A stretch of 64,000 nt of DNA from Oligoflexia bacterium (GTDB lineage: Bacteria; Bdellovibrionota_C; UBA2361; JAFLCA01). Within the stretch, counting starts at the first letter, position 1, and each line of letters begins with the position of its first letter. The stretch is from the NCBI GenBank assembly GCA_019694465.1, contig JAIBBV010000004.1:30669-94668 (forward strand), read 5' to 3'. Below the pieces are notes generated by a model that saw nothing but the letters and a program-made list of their open reading frames with translations, was not told the DNA's origin and did no database searches. A program made the position numbers and the translations under genes. Shown piece by piece: positions 1-8,960 of the stretch.

Positions 1-58
1 ATGGCCGATTCCCGCAAAGCGTTACCGGAAATTACACTTAGCAAATTCTTGATCCCTC

Positions 59-250
59 CTAGTGTCCCGAGTCGGAAATAGGTTCAAAAAACAAGTTCAG
101 AGGCTCGGGACACTAGGTGTTGCTGGTTCAACTCCGGACATCCTGTCCTGCGTCGAACTCGCTCCAACCACTTCGTGATTGTCCGCCGTCCATGGCCGTC
201 TAATGTCCCAAGCTACAATTATTCAAGAAATCACTGCCTCAGGACACTAG
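59..250. repeat. MITE-like element with terminal inverted repeats
   Basis: A 13-base end at 59-71 (CTAGTGTCCCGAG) is repeated inverted at 238-250 with one mismatch. A second, internal inverted copy at 104-117 pairs perfectly over 14 bases with 58-71, and a looser copy (TAATGTCCCAAG) lies near 201-212. Both outer ends carry a TA dinucleotide (60-61 and 248-249), as expected of TA-targeting IS630/Tc1-type elements. There is no room for a transposase, so this would be a non-autonomous element. Removing the interval between the TA copies restores the same TAG stop for the neighbouring rsgA, so the insertion would sit in the rsgA stop codon without altering the protein. A 26-codon open frame starting at base 1 runs into the left end; whether it is the tail of a gene outside the window cannot be told. 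Confidence 0.55.
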
Positions 251-1176
251 TACCGTGCGGCAGACTCAATTTCCTCGATCATCTTACAATAAGATACATA
301 GCGAGTTACAGGAAAAGTTCCGTCTTCTACGGCTGATTTAATAGCGCACTCCTCCTCAGATATGTGACTACAATTGCCAAAACGGCAGCCTGACCGTAGC
401 TCACAAATCTCGGCAAATGCATCTGCTACTTGCTCTTTTGAAAGATGTGTTACACCGAAACTTTGAACGCCAGGTAGATCGATGATTAATAAATTTGGCG
501 CTTCTGAGCGCTTGTACATGTAAGCGTAAGACTGGGTAGTAGTTTGACGCCCTTGGCCAGTGCGGCTACTAACTTCAGCCGTCTTAGCCGCGCTGCCCGG
601 TATTAGCTGGTTTAATAACGTAGATTTTCCTACCCCCGAAATACCGCATAGGGCAATGATTTCCAAAGTCGGCTCGAACAGGGCAGCTTGAAGCGCCTGC
701 ATATTCTCGCCTGATTTAGCGCTAGTAGTAAGAACTGCAACACCAGCACGTTGATAGACAGCGCTTAGTTGAGCAGTGGTATCAAGCCCTAGGTCAATCT
801 TATTGATGATTAAAGTAAAGGGGATAAATTCCGAGTGCGCAACGGCGATCAAGCGATCTACAAAATAGGTGTTAAAAAGTGGACCCACTGCCGTAACTAT
901 GAATAAGCGATCTAAATTTGCAGCGATGCGCCGGGACTGCTCACGATAGCTACGTGCTATGCAATTCTTGGCCGGTAAAATCTCTGTGACAATCGCGCGC
1001 TCCCCAGCGCCTTCAAAGAGCACCTTGTCACCGACCACTAATTCCAAAGCCTTAGAGCGTGAGCGTGCACTGTGGAAATTGCCATCTCCATCAAGGAGCT
1101 CAACCCAACGTCGACTTGCGCTTACCACAGTGGCTTGGCGCGCTCCTTCTGGCTCTGGGTTGATTCGCTGCACCAT
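247..1176 (-). CDS. rsgA: Ribosome small-subunit-dependent GTPase A (RsgA)
   Basis: This 309-residue protein is a circularly permuted GTPase that acts late in 30S subunit maturation. An OB-fold stretch (about residues 15-75) precedes the permuted G domain, where the G4 motif NKID comes before the P-loop GISGVGKST (about residue 178) and the G3 motif DLPG. The C-terminus has the family zinc site, C-x4-C-x-H-x5-C (CRFGNCSHISEEEC). Length fits the family. The gene begins 3 bases after the stop of the membrane gene at 1180-1662, so the two are probably one transcript. Its TAG stop overlaps the right end of the inverted-repeat element at 59-250. Confidence 0.95.
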   Translation of the reverse strand: MVQRINPEPEGARQATVVSASRRWVELLDGDGNFHSARSRSKALELVVGDKVLFEGAGERAIVTEILPAKNCIARSYREQSRRIAANLDRLFIVTAVGPLFNTYFVDRLIAVAHSEFIPFTLIINKIDLGLDTTAQLSAVYQRAGVAVLTTSAKSGENMQALQAALFEPTLEIIALCGISGVGKSTLLNQLIPGSAAKTAEVSSRTGQGRQTTTQSYAYMYKRSEAPNLLIIDLPGVQSFGVTHLSKEQVADAFAEICELRSGCRFGNCSHISEEECAIKSAVEDGTFPVTRYVSYCKMIEEIESAARY

Positions 1177-1179
1177 AAC

Positions 1180-1662
1180 TTATTGCGAGCGAGTGGGCGC
1201 AGCGCTTGGGGTAGTGGGTGGCTGCTGGTGTTGGAGTGTTGTCTTGGCCTCGCTGACTTCTCGAAGCACGACTGAAGTCGCCTTCTGCCAATCTATATCC
1301 TTACCGTATTGATTTATTAGTATGTTACAAATTGAAAATACTACGGGGGCAATCAAGGCTGGCAAAACGCCTTGAACCTCTATCCCGGGCAGAATTTTTA
1401 CCAAGACCCAGAATATAATCCCGTTGGCGATGATTAGAGTTACTGCTTGAACACTGACATGATTCGGAATGGCAAAAAATAGGGCAGCGTCCCAGATCTT
1501 GGTGTTTACAAAAGCCATTGCGACAACAGTAAGCAAAGCTCCAATCGGGCCACTTACTTGTAGGCCTGGTAAGAGGAAGGCTGTGATCATCATCGCCAGG
1601 GTTTGAAGGATCCAATAATTAAAATCGATTGATAGCAGTTCTGGAGGAAGTGTAGTTGGCAT
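1180..1662 (-). CDS. Phage-holin-4-like small membrane protein
   Basis: The 160-residue product has four hydrophobic segments across roughly residues 12-125 and a short polar, Pro/Thr-rich cytoplasmic tail. The pattern, with a PGLxVxG-type turn after the first helix (LPGLQVSGPIG) and a second similar turn (LPGIEVQG), matches the phage holin family 4 / YvlD group of chromosomal membrane proteins. These have no proven holin role in most bacteria. It is the first gene of the pair with rsgA, 3 bases upstream of it. The 5' region is the hairpin-rich stretch at 1686-1882. Function is not established. Confidence 0.7.
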   Translation of the reverse strand: MPTTLPPELLSIDFNYWILQTLAMMITAFLLPGLQVSGPIGALLTVVAMAFVNTKIWDAALFFAIPNHVSVQAVTLIIANGIIFWVLVKILPGIEVQGVLPALIAPVVFSICNILINQYGKDIDWQKATSVVLREVSEAKTTLQHQQPPTTPSAAPTRSQ

Positions 1663-1685
1663 AGTAGCGAGCCCTCAACAATAAA

Positions 1686-1882
1686 GCTCCCAAACACTAG
1701 CATGTTTGGTAAGCTATGGGAGCACTACAAGTCATTTCAAAAATGGGCTCCTGCCCATTTTTGAATCGCTCCGAGCTCGGCATGGGGCCCAAAGTGCCCA
1801 TGCTTCGTGGCGCTACAAACGCCGAAGGCGTTTGTAGCGCCATCCTTGGGGCGATTAGAAGCTATTTTTTAAATAGCTTCTA
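1686..1882. repeat. Array of consecutive hairpins in a divergent intergenic region
   Basis: Six inverted repeats stand in a row: GCTCCCA/TGGGAGC (1686-1692 with 1717-1723); a perfect 13-bp stem 1736-1748 with 1753-1765, loop TCCT; the palindrome CCGAGCTCGG (1771-1780); GCATGGG/CCCATGC (1780-1786 with 1797-1803); a perfect 16-bp stem 1808-1823 with 1827-1842, loop GAA; and a perfect 12-bp stem 1856-1867 with 1871-1882, loop TTT. The region lies upstream of both flanking genes (1662 leftward, 2105 rightward), so it is not a simple 3' terminator of either. It may be a structured RNA, a leader with attenuators, or a mobile palindromic cluster. Confidence 0.75.
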
Positions 1883-2104
1883 GAACAAATCTCCTAATTA
1901 CAGTACGGGGCTGGTACTTGGATTGCTAGGCCCGAAAAGTCCAGCTGTCGCTACTGAGCGGGGGCGTTCCTAAGTGCATAGCAGACCGCTGCTAGGGCTT
2001 TGGGTACCACCGAAATTTAGCCTTGAATAATTTGCCGCCCTATTTAGTCTAATATATATTAGTTTGCGGTAGCGGCATCGACAATCGATGTCAAAGATGA
2101 ATTT

Positions 2105-2437
2105 ATGCAGAACTTAAAGCGATATTATAGGGCATTTAGGGCGAATTTGGTGGGGGTCCGCTGGAGGCGCTTCTTGGTGTTTATTCCAGGTGCGTTGTTA
2201 TGCTTGTTAGGCGCGGCTGTACTTCTGGCGCCACGCCTGGTTGCTTTTTTAGTGGCTCTTTTTCTTGTTTGCCTAGGAGCCTTGGCAAGCTTTGGAGCCT
2301 ATCGCGTGCTTCAAATGAAAGCCCGCTTAGAGCAGGTAATGCGCCAGTTCGATGGGCGGATTTCGATTCAAGCTATGAATATTCAGCCTGAGCAAGCAGA
2401 GCCGCAGGTGGAGTCAAAGAAAATCATCTTCCACTAA
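2105..2437 (+). CDS. Small two-helix membrane protein, unknown function
   Basis: The 110-residue product has a basic N-terminus (KRYYRAFRAN, RWRR), then two long hydrophobic segments at about residues 24-42 and 44-66, and a charged tail. By the positive-inside rule both ends are probably cytoplasmic. I recognise no named family; short proteins of this kind are widespread in proteobacteria. The Shine-Dalgarno site is weak. It is monocistronic, with the hairpin array at 1686-1882 in its upstream region and a hairpin at 2639 between it and the convergent Yip1 gene. Confidence 0.6.
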   Translation: MQNLKRYYRAFRANLVGVRWRRFLVFIPGALLCLLGAAVLLAPRLVAFLVALFLVCLGALASFGAYRVLQMKARLEQVMRQFDGRISIQAMNIQPEQAEPQVESKKIIFH

Positions 2438-2638
2438 AGAGACCGTACTGCTCAGGGCATCGCTGGTGCCCTTTAGTACCTTCGTGACGCAATCCCGGCA
2501 ACCTCCATCGCAGACATACGGAGAGCGCGGAGTGAGAACGGAATTTGCCTCTATTCTACAGGGTCACTCTGAGCTCCGCCATTTAAACATTTTATTTGAA
2601 TAGGAGGTCTAGCGGAATTAGCTCTGATGGCCGCGCTA

Positions 2639-2670
2639 GTATTGCTACACTTAATAAAGTGTCGCAATAC
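2639..2670. terminator. Probable bidirectional terminator hairpin
   Basis: GTATTGC then ACACTT (2639-2652) pair with AAGTGT then GCAATAC (2657-2670) around the loop AATA, with a single mismatch. It lies between the convergent genes ending at 2437 and 2734. It lacks a strong T-run, so the assignment rests on position and stem quality. Confidence 0.5.
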
Positions 2671-2733
2671 CATGCCAGCTGAATCTTCGAGAATTGAAAG
2701 TAACGCCTGGACTTCTGTTGGCTATCTCCAAAG

Positions 2734-3477
2734 CTACTTCATGCCGCCTTGAAGCGCCTTCTCAAATAAGTGCCGCATGCTCTCCTCAATTTCCTTGGCA
2801 TCTGCGGTTGGAGTCGGAGGCTGAGGCGTCAGGATAGCTTGAATCGTCGTTACAATAAGTCCAAGCACAAATGTTGCCAGCGCTGATACGGCGATAAACC
2901 CGACCCTTCTCTCAGCTGGAACGCTCGTCATTACCGACACGCCAGCATAAAAAACGTAAATCGAATACAAGCTCGCGGCAGCCAGAACGAAGAAGCCGAG
3001 CCAAGGCATAATTGCGAAAATTCCAGCTGCCATGGCAGGAGTTAACGAGTAGGCAACTAGCTTGACCGCGGATGTACGATCAACAGCTCCACCGAATTTT
3101 GGAGCAAGAAATTCCAAAATCATGGCTACAGCGTACACCATAGCTAGAGTTACTCCGTAAGACACCACTTGAGCGATGAGACTTGAGAAGAACGGCGCGC
3201 GGTATGTGCCAAGGAATGGCACATTCACACCAATGATTGCTATGCCTATAAACATCGCAATGGCTGGAACAGCAGCGAGATAACAAAGATAATTTTTATA
3301 AACATCCGCGATCTGGGATTGTTCGGCCTTGATAGTCTCCCAGGCTGAAACAGGATTAAGTATGATACTCTTTGCGCGCTGGATCACCTGTGCGACATTC
3401 TTAGCGCAGGCTTGACCCGAGCAGCATGAGCCATTTTGACCTTGAGATGTAGAAAGATTTTGGGCTTCTTGCGACAT
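2734..3477 (-). CDS. Yip1-family integral membrane protein
   Basis: The 247-residue protein begins with a cysteine-rich cytoplasmic stretch (GSCCSGQAC), then the segment RAKSIILNPVSAWETI that typifies bacterial Yip1-domain proteins, followed by five hydrophobic segments between about residues 60 and 215 and a charged C-terminal helix. A GGAGG ribosome-binding site at the right distance supports the start at 3477. The family's function in bacteria is not defined. It lies downstream of fliG on the same strand after a 166-base gap and is probably transcribed separately. Confidence 0.7.
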   Translation of the reverse strand: MSQEAQNLSTSQGQNGSCCSGQACAKNVAQVIQRAKSIILNPVSAWETIKAEQSQIADVYKNYLCYLAAVPAIAMFIGIAIIGVNVPFLGTYRAPFFSSLIAQVVSYGVTLAMVYAVAMILEFLAPKFGGAVDRTSAVKLVAYSLTPAMAAGIFAIMPWLGFFVLAAASLYSIYVFYAGVSVMTSVPAERRVGFIAVSALATFVLGLIVTTIQAILTPQPPTPTADAKEIEESMRHLFEKALQGGMK

Positions 3478-3643
3478 AATAGCCTCCGGCTTGAATGGCT
3501 TGATCTTCCACGATTTGGAGCGCCGCCGTCAATAATGAAGAAGAGCATGAACCTCGATATATAGGCCCTTGCTTCGAGCGGGCCACCAGCGAAGTGATGA
3601 TCGCTTTCAAACATTGCCATGGCAGGCATATTTGAAACTAGTC

Positions 3644-4648
3644 CTAGACGAATTGCTCCTCGGCACCGGCACCGCCTATGACGATCTTGCCTTCGGCTTC
3701 TAGGCGACGAACGATATCCACGATTCCTTGCTGTGCTTTTTCGACATCTTTGAGCTTGACTGGCCCTAAGGCTTCCAGGTCCTCTTTGATCATCTGAGCT
3801 GCGCGCTGCGACACGTTGCGGAATAGTAAATTGCGTAGATCGTCGCTGGCAGTCTTGAGTGCAAGTACAAGTTGATCGCGTGGCACTTCCTTAAGAACTG
3901 TCTGAACACCCTTATCATCGATCTTCTTGCAGTCCTCGAAAGTAAACATGAGGTTACGGATCTGTTCCGCAAGCTCAGGATACATCTCTTCAATTTCGGT
4001 GAGAATTCGCTCTTCATTGGTGCGATCAACGAAGTTAAGAATGTCAGCGGCAGATTTGGGACCACCAATCTCCTCTTCTTCCTGCAGTCCATTCCCACGA
4101 AGCTGGGAACGTAATACCTCGCGCACTTCATCTACCACGTCGCCTTTGACGTTATTTAGATTAGCTATACGGATTAATACATCAGTTTGCGCCTCTTCAT
4201 TCATTTTCTGAAGTACTTGCGCAGACTGATCCGGATTCATCTTGGTCATTAAGAAGGCCACGGTCTGCGGATGCTCGGCAGCGATGAAGCCATTTAGAAT
4301 TTTCTCTGGTACGTCGGAGATAATTGCGCTGATAGGTTCTTTGCGAGAGCCGGTTATGTACTCAAGCAGACCTTCGCCAGCTTGATCGCCGAAGGCTTGA
4401 GAAATAACGTCCTTGGCAAATTCTCGACCATCGACAAGCAATGTTTCGCCTGCCTTAAACATGTTTCGGAATTCACGAATAACACCCATCTGAGTCTCGC
4501 GATCGACTTCAGATACAGCCATAAAGGCGCGGCTGATACGCTTCACCTCCTGCTCATTAAGGTGCTGCAATACGTCGGAGGCAATTGCCTTGCCGAGTGA
4601 GAGAAGCGTTAGGGCAGCTTTCTCGGTATTGTTTAGTTCACGTGGCAT
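3644..4648 (-). CDS. fliG: Flagellar motor switch protein FliG
   Basis: The 334-residue product is full length for FliG, the rotor protein that couples the MS ring to FliM and the stator. The N-terminal domain opens with LNNTEKAALTLLSLG, the middle domain has the FliM-binding EHPQT motif (AEHPQTVAFL), and the C-terminal domain carries the charged torque helix (DDLRNLLFRNVSQRAAQMIKED). No other flagellar gene adjoins it; the other one in the window, flgE, is 43 kb away, so flagellar genes are scattered in this genome. A GGA-type ribosome-binding site precedes the start. Confidence 0.96.
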   Translation of the reverse strand: MPRELNNTEKAALTLLSLGKAIASDVLQHLNEQEVKRISRAFMAVSEVDRETQMGVIREFRNMFKAGETLLVDGREFAKDVISQAFGDQAGEGLLEYITGSRKEPISAIISDVPEKILNGFIAAEHPQTVAFLMTKMNPDQSAQVLQKMNEEAQTDVLIRIANLNNVKGDVVDEVREVLRSQLRGNGLQEEEEIGGPKSAADILNFVDRTNEERILTEIEEMYPELAEQIRNLMFTFEDCKKIDDKGVQTVLKEVPRDQLVLALKTASDDLRNLLFRNVSQRAAQMIKEDLEALGPVKLKDVEKAQQGIVDIVRRLEAEGKIVIGGAGAEEQFV

Positions 4649-4795
4649 CGTTTCCTACACAGGTGTAAGCTATGCAGCGGCCCCCAAAAGCGGTGGACGC
4701 GTACACGCGGGTGCTCGATATGTTTTGATGTAGGTGCTTGGGTTGAAGGATCGGAAAAGTTTATTCAGCTAATTAATTGAATTTGTTTGGTATTT

Positions 4796-5530
4796 ATGAA
4801 GGGAATGATACTAGCGGCTGGGCTTGGCACTAGGCTCGGTGAGATTACTAAGGACCGCCCGAAAGCTCTGGTTGAGCTGGACGGGGTGACCATGCTCGAA
4901 GTCGTTGCTAAGCGCTTAATAGAAGCTGGCGTCGATAGTTTGGTAATTAACCTACATTACAAGGGTGAGTTGATTAAGGAGCTTGTACGCGCCCGCAATA
5001 GCTTCGGTATTAAGGTCCAATTTTCTGAGGAACCGAAGATTTTGGGGACAGGTGGTGGGATAAAGAAAGCAAGATCTTTTTTGGATGGAAATGAGCCATT
5101 CATCGTTCACAATTGTGACGTGTATTCTAGTGCTAACCTGGCTGCACTAATATCCAAACATCGTGCCACAAAGGCCGTTGCGACTTTAGCTACTCTTACG
5201 GGCAAGGAGAGCTCCTTTCTGTTGGTTGGTCCCGATGGATCGATATGTGGGTGGGAGGTAGGAGGGAAAGTGAGGGAATGCTATGGAGATTTGAAGTCAG
5301 TTAACAGAGTGGTGTTTTCCGGAATTCAGATCCTGTCTCCCTCAATTTTTGAGGTCATGGCGTCGCAGGCGGAAGAATTCTCGATAGTCGAAACGTATCT
5401 TAATGCTTGTAAAGTTGGCATGCGAGTGCAGAGCGAATCAATCGCTAACCAATACTGGATTGATATAGGAACGCCTGAAAGACTCGAAAGTTTACGTATG
5501 CGCTTCAAGGCGTCAGCTCGAATACCTTAG
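4796..5530 (+). CDS. Sugar-phosphate nucleotidyltransferase (MurU/GlmU-type)
   Basis: The protein belongs to the NTP-transferase family that makes NDP-sugars from sugar 1-phosphates. The nucleotide-binding signature is at the N-terminus (MILAAGLGTRL with the K of RPKAL), the sugar/metal region includes HNCDVYS (aligned with the metal aspartate), and the C-terminal IDIGTPERL is typical of the MurNAc-1-phosphate uridylyltransferase / mannose-1-phosphate guanylyltransferase branch. A TTG nine bases upstream (4787) is possible, but the ATG at 4796 gives the standard N-terminus. It converges with a GT90 glycosyltransferase gene (45-base gap), which fits a role in surface glycan synthesis, though the sugar is unknown. 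Confidence 0.85.
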   Translation: MKGMILAAGLGTRLGEITKDRPKALVELDGVTMLEVVAKRLIEAGVDSLVINLHYKGELIKELVRARNSFGIKVQFSEEPKILGTGGGIKKARSFLDGNEPFIVHNCDVYSSANLAALISKHRATKAVATLATLTGKESSFLLVGPDGSICGWEVGGKVRECYGDLKSVNRVVFSGIQILSPSIFEVMASQAEEFSIVETYLNACKVGMRVQSESIANQYWIDIGTPERLESLRMRFKASARIP

Positions 5531-5575
5531 CTGCAAATAGGGTTTGAGTGAGTTAAAAATTTCTCAAGAGTGCTT

Positions 5576-6589
5576 TTAGCTTGGCCGGCGTGCAGAGAGA
5601 ATTTGAGCTAAGTCATATGCAAAACGGTAGACGGTATCGTGCAGTCCGATGGTCGAGGCTGTGGCTTGACCGGCAATCGCTATTTCATGGCATTTTTCGT
5701 CATGCGTGGCCATCCATGCCAGTATTTCTTGCAAATTGGAGAGGTCTGGCAGAACAGGAATGTAGTTAACCCAGGGTTTCAACTGGTCGTGGTACCACTG
5801 TATGTTTTCGCTTTCAACTTTTAAGAAGGTAGATTCACAAGCTAGTTTCATGAAAGTCGATTGCCAAGTGCAATGCTCCCCATCGACATCAATTAGGTGC
5901 TTGTAGTTGTAGAACTGCTCGAATGGAACAGGGTTGGCCGTTATATTTTCTGCCTCGATAGCCTTCTTCATCTGTTCATCTGGAACGTTAATTGCGGATA
6001 AGCCAGCATCAAGTACCATTTTGTTGTTAAGCTTTTTGCTTTCCAGGCACAAGCGAATACGAGGATGTGTGCGCCAACCTTCGTGTAAGTAATAAACTCC
6101 ATTTGGAGCGCCACGCCAAAATAGTGCTGGGTGCTTGGCAGACCATGAAATTGCGGCGCTGTGTTCGGCAACCTTGAGCCGTTGGGTTAAGTAGACACTC
6201 GTATCTATGAACTCAGTGTCGGGCATTAACACTACCTGGTGCGACCTACGAGTGCGGGCAAAGGCGAAAATCGGAACCTTCTTTGAGCTTTCAGTCGGCG
6301 CATCATTGTAGCCGTCGTGCAGTAGAACGATGAAAGATCCCTGAGGTAGCTCAAATGGTACGGTTTTAACTAGCCAAGTGATGAACCTGATTACGGATAC
6401 GTAGTGACCTTGCTGCGAGTTGAAAACTTTGCTTGAGACCGTTGGCGTAACTTCTCTGTGTGGCCCAATTGTGAAGCGCACAACCAAGTAGTCGTCTAAG
6501 TCACGAGCTGCCTGTTCAACGTCATTGTCGGTAAAGCCAGTGGCGCGCCAATAACTCAGAGCAGCTGTATTTAGAGGTATTCCATCCAT
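5576..6589 (-). CDS. Glycosyltransferase family 90 (CAP10-like)
   Basis: The 337-residue protein resembles the CAP10/POGLUT family of retaining glucosyl- or xylosyltransferases, known in bacteria as lipopolysaccharide-modifying enzymes. Diagnostic stretches are LFWRGAPNG near the middle, YKHLIDVDGEHCTWQ, KLACESTFLKVES and WVNYIPVLPDLSNL near the C-terminus, in the order expected for the donor-binding half. There is no signal peptide, so it is probably cytoplasmic. It is convergent with the nucleotidyltransferase gene. Its substrate cannot be deduced. Confidence 0.82.
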   Translation of the reverse strand: MDGIPLNTAALSYWRATGFTDNDVEQAARDLDDYLVVRFTIGPHREVTPTVSSKVFNSQQGHYVSVIRFITWLVKTVPFELPQGSFIVLLHDGYNDAPTESSKKVPIFAFARTRRSHQVVLMPDTEFIDTSVYLTQRLKVAEHSAAISWSAKHPALFWRGAPNGVYYLHEGWRTHPRIRLCLESKKLNNKMVLDAGLSAINVPDEQMKKAIEAENITANPVPFEQFYNYKHLIDVDGEHCTWQSTFMKLACESTFLKVESENIQWYHDQLKPWVNYIPVLPDLSNLQEILAWMATHDEKCHEIAIAGQATASTIGLHDTVYRFAYDLAQILSARRPS

Positions 6590-6888
6590 TTTGGGTGTGT
6601 ATTCAAGGTTTGTAGGAATAGAGCCCGCTACATCTTCTTATGATTCAATAAGTCGCCCTTTGGATGTTCCAAATACCAGCGGTGCTCAACAAAATTGGGC
6701 CTGGTTTCTGATTGAGTTTGTAATTTCCGCTACTATCCAGTGGCGACCAATGTTCTACACAATCAAACTATAGACCATGCCGAGATACTGGAAACCAGGA
6801 CTGGCCGCCTATAGTGAGGCCAGATTTATTAAGGGAGGGAAGCCTAGACAGCGTTGACCAACAGATTTGTGGAGAAACTCCTTTTTTG
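6590..6888. other. Intergenic region, nothing recognised
   Basis: This gap between the start of the GT90 gene and the end of the UbiD gene presumably holds the GT90 promoter. I see no convincing promoter boxes, hairpin with T-run, tRNA or conserved short frame. Confidence 0.5.
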
Positions 6889-8655
6889 TCAGCGAGCTTT
6901 ACTCAGGCCATATTCATGCCAACGCGCTGACACTAAACTGCCAGTGGCTGGATCGCACACAAGCTCTTCAGGATACCATGGTTTCATCCTCGCATCGATC
7001 AGGATAGGCGAATCGAATGCGATGTGATTTCGCACTATCAGCTTATCCCGTGCCTTGATATCAGCAGCTGGCTCGAAGCGGGTAAACGCAGTCCAGAGAA
7101 AATTTGATACTGAAGCGCTGGCCTCGCGGGCATCATCAACTAGCACTAGTAGCGGCCAATTCTTAAAGCATGGCATTTTAACAAGCACCTCTCCTAAAAG
7201 TGGCTCGTCGCCGTAAGAGAGTCCATCGAGTACGAGGCAGCCGGGCGAAAATGCGACGGCATGCTTCATTCCAGGGGGAAGTTCACCCTTCCAATCTGAG
7301 GGCAGGGATCTAATAGGATCGCCAACTCCTAGCATGACGCCTTTGCTCCCCTGGTTGACTTTTGGTCCTGTGTAATCAAGGGTATCCATAGCAAGATTGG
7401 AGAAAACATACAGATCTGATCTGAAATCAACCCGTTCTAGGACGTGTGTTAATACTTGCCGAAAATTCTTTAGGTCGCACGGGCGATCTATTACAAGCAG
7501 GAACTTTGTGAGTGCCAGTTGCCCTTCTCCCAAAATTCGGAAAGCTGACACCATGCTTTCCCGCTGGTAGCGCTGTTTGACTACAGCTGCGGCGAGTGAG
7601 TGGTAGCCAGTTTCACCATACGACCACAGATCTGAAACAGATGGCATCACTAGTGGGAATAGTGGAGACAACAGGGACTGGAGATAGTCTCCGAGGAAGA
7701 AATCCTCCTGCTTTGGTTTCCCTACAACGGTAGCTGCGCAGATGGCATTACGCCGATGGAAGACTCGTTGGCAATGAAAAACAGGATAGTCATGCTGCAG
7801 TGAATAGTAACCATAATGATCGCCGAATGGTCCCTCAGGTCGACGTTCAGTCGGATCAACTTCTCCAACCAGAGCGAATTCCGCATTTCCAATGACCGGA
7901 AGGGGCGATCCAGGAGGGTTGGCCAAAGTAATTCGCTGACCTTGCACTAATGAAGCCAGCAAGAGCTCAGGAACATTTTCTGGCAAGGGCGCAATTGCTG
8001 ATAGAATTAGAGCTGGTGGGCCGCCAATGTGAATAGATACTGGTAGTTTTCGACCCAAGGCCGCAGCTTCAGCCAAGTGGAATCCTCCTCCTTTTCCAAT
8101 TTGGCAGTGCAATCCAGTAGTTCGATCATCAAAGCGCTGAATGCGGTACATCCCAAGATTGTGCCCTTGGTTAACAGGGTGTTGTGTGTACACAAGCGGT
8201 AAAGTAATAAAGGCCCCACCATCCTTCTCCCAGGTTGTTAGCAGGGGCAATTCGCTAAGGCGCGGAGCTACCGAATATTCTGTTACTGGGGCCGAGCTTT
8301 TTGTAGAAAGTCCCACTCGTAGCAGGTCAGCGATAATGTGACGTTTGCTCCACAGTCGTGTCAGGCTGGGCGGTAGTAGTTCCTCAGGCAATTTCGCGGC
8401 CTCAGCAACCAAACGTTCGGGGCGGGTGCCAAAAGCAAGCTCGATTCTTCGCTGAGTGCCGAATAAATTAGTAACAAGTGGAAAGCGTGCTCCACGAATA
8501 TTTGTAAAAAGAAGCGCCGGACCTCCCTCAGCTATGACTCGACGGTGAATTTCGGCTGCTTCCAGGTGAGGGCTCACCTCGGTTTTTATCTCCGCAAGTT
8601 CGCCCTCGCGCCGCAGCAGAGCGATAAACGATTGCAGGTCATGCAGCATGGCCAT
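6889..8655 (-). CDS. UbiD-family prenylated-FMN decarboxylase
   Basis: The 588-residue protein is a UbiD-type non-oxidative decarboxylase. The family signature PEGPFGDHYGYYS, which contains the catalytic-region glutamate, is present, as are the N-terminal LREGELAEIKTEV and cofactor-region motifs (MYRIQ, HCQIGKGGG). UbiD decarboxylates 4-hydroxy-3-polyprenylbenzoate in ubiquinone synthesis; longer members near 600 residues act in the futalosine route to menaquinone. The length here favours the longer type, but no other quinone gene is nearby, so the substrate is open. It stands alone; the flavin prenyltransferase UbiX is not in this window. Confidence 0.88.
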   Translation of the reverse strand: MAMLHDLQSFIALLRREGELAEIKTEVSPHLEAAEIHRRVIAEGGPALLFTNIRGARFPLVTNLFGTQRRIELAFGTRPERLVAEAAKLPEELLPPSLTRLWSKRHIIADLLRVGLSTKSSAPVTEYSVAPRLSELPLLTTWEKDGGAFITLPLVYTQHPVNQGHNLGMYRIQRFDDRTTGLHCQIGKGGGFHLAEAAALGRKLPVSIHIGGPPALILSAIAPLPENVPELLLASLVQGQRITLANPPGSPLPVIGNAEFALVGEVDPTERRPEGPFGDHYGYYSLQHDYPVFHCQRVFHRRNAICAATVVGKPKQEDFFLGDYLQSLLSPLFPLVMPSVSDLWSYGETGYHSLAAAVVKQRYQRESMVSAFRILGEGQLALTKFLLVIDRPCDLKNFRQVLTHVLERVDFRSDLYVFSNLAMDTLDYTGPKVNQGSKGVMLGVGDPIRSLPSDWKGELPPGMKHAVAFSPGCLVLDGLSYGDEPLLGEVLVKMPCFKNWPLLVLVDDAREASASVSNFLWTAFTRFEPAADIKARDKLIVRNHIAFDSPILIDARMKPWYPEELVCDPATGSLVSARWHEYGLSKAR

Positions 8656-8960
8656 CAGTTATCCGTATTAAGTCCCCTGAGTCGGGAAATTCTCGCATAA
8701 TTTTTGATTTTGGAACAATAGTAGCGGTCTTAAAAATAGCGATGACTTGAGCTGCTTCCATGCTATTGCCGCTATTTTCTCGCTTAAACGTGCATGTTGT
8801 GCCGTAGAACTTGGCATAAGCATGTTAGTTGCGCGGGAGACTTTTTTTGAAAAATCATTCCCGCCGCGTTTGTATCTGTCGTATAACCTGTGTTGCCTAA
8901 GTACGCGAGCCGCATGCCGTACGGGTAAATGAAATTGGTCTTAACGAATGAGGAATTCGC
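8656..8960. other. Divergent promoter region
   Basis: The region separates the divergent UbiD and crotonase genes. A loose hairpin (GCGGGA near 8847 with TCCCGC near 8870) encloses T- and A-runs. The crotonase gene has a clear GAGGA ribosome-binding site just before its ATG at 8961. No conserved operator is recognised. Confidence 0.4.

Noticed and set aside
1..81. A 26-codon open frame starting with ATG at base 1
   Set aside because: It begins at the window edge and runs into the inverted-repeat element; it may be the tail of another gene or chance, so no gene is called.
115..140. T-loop-like GGTTCAACTCC resembling a tRNA 3' part
   Set aside because: No matching acceptor stem, anticodon arm or D-arm lies at the right distances.
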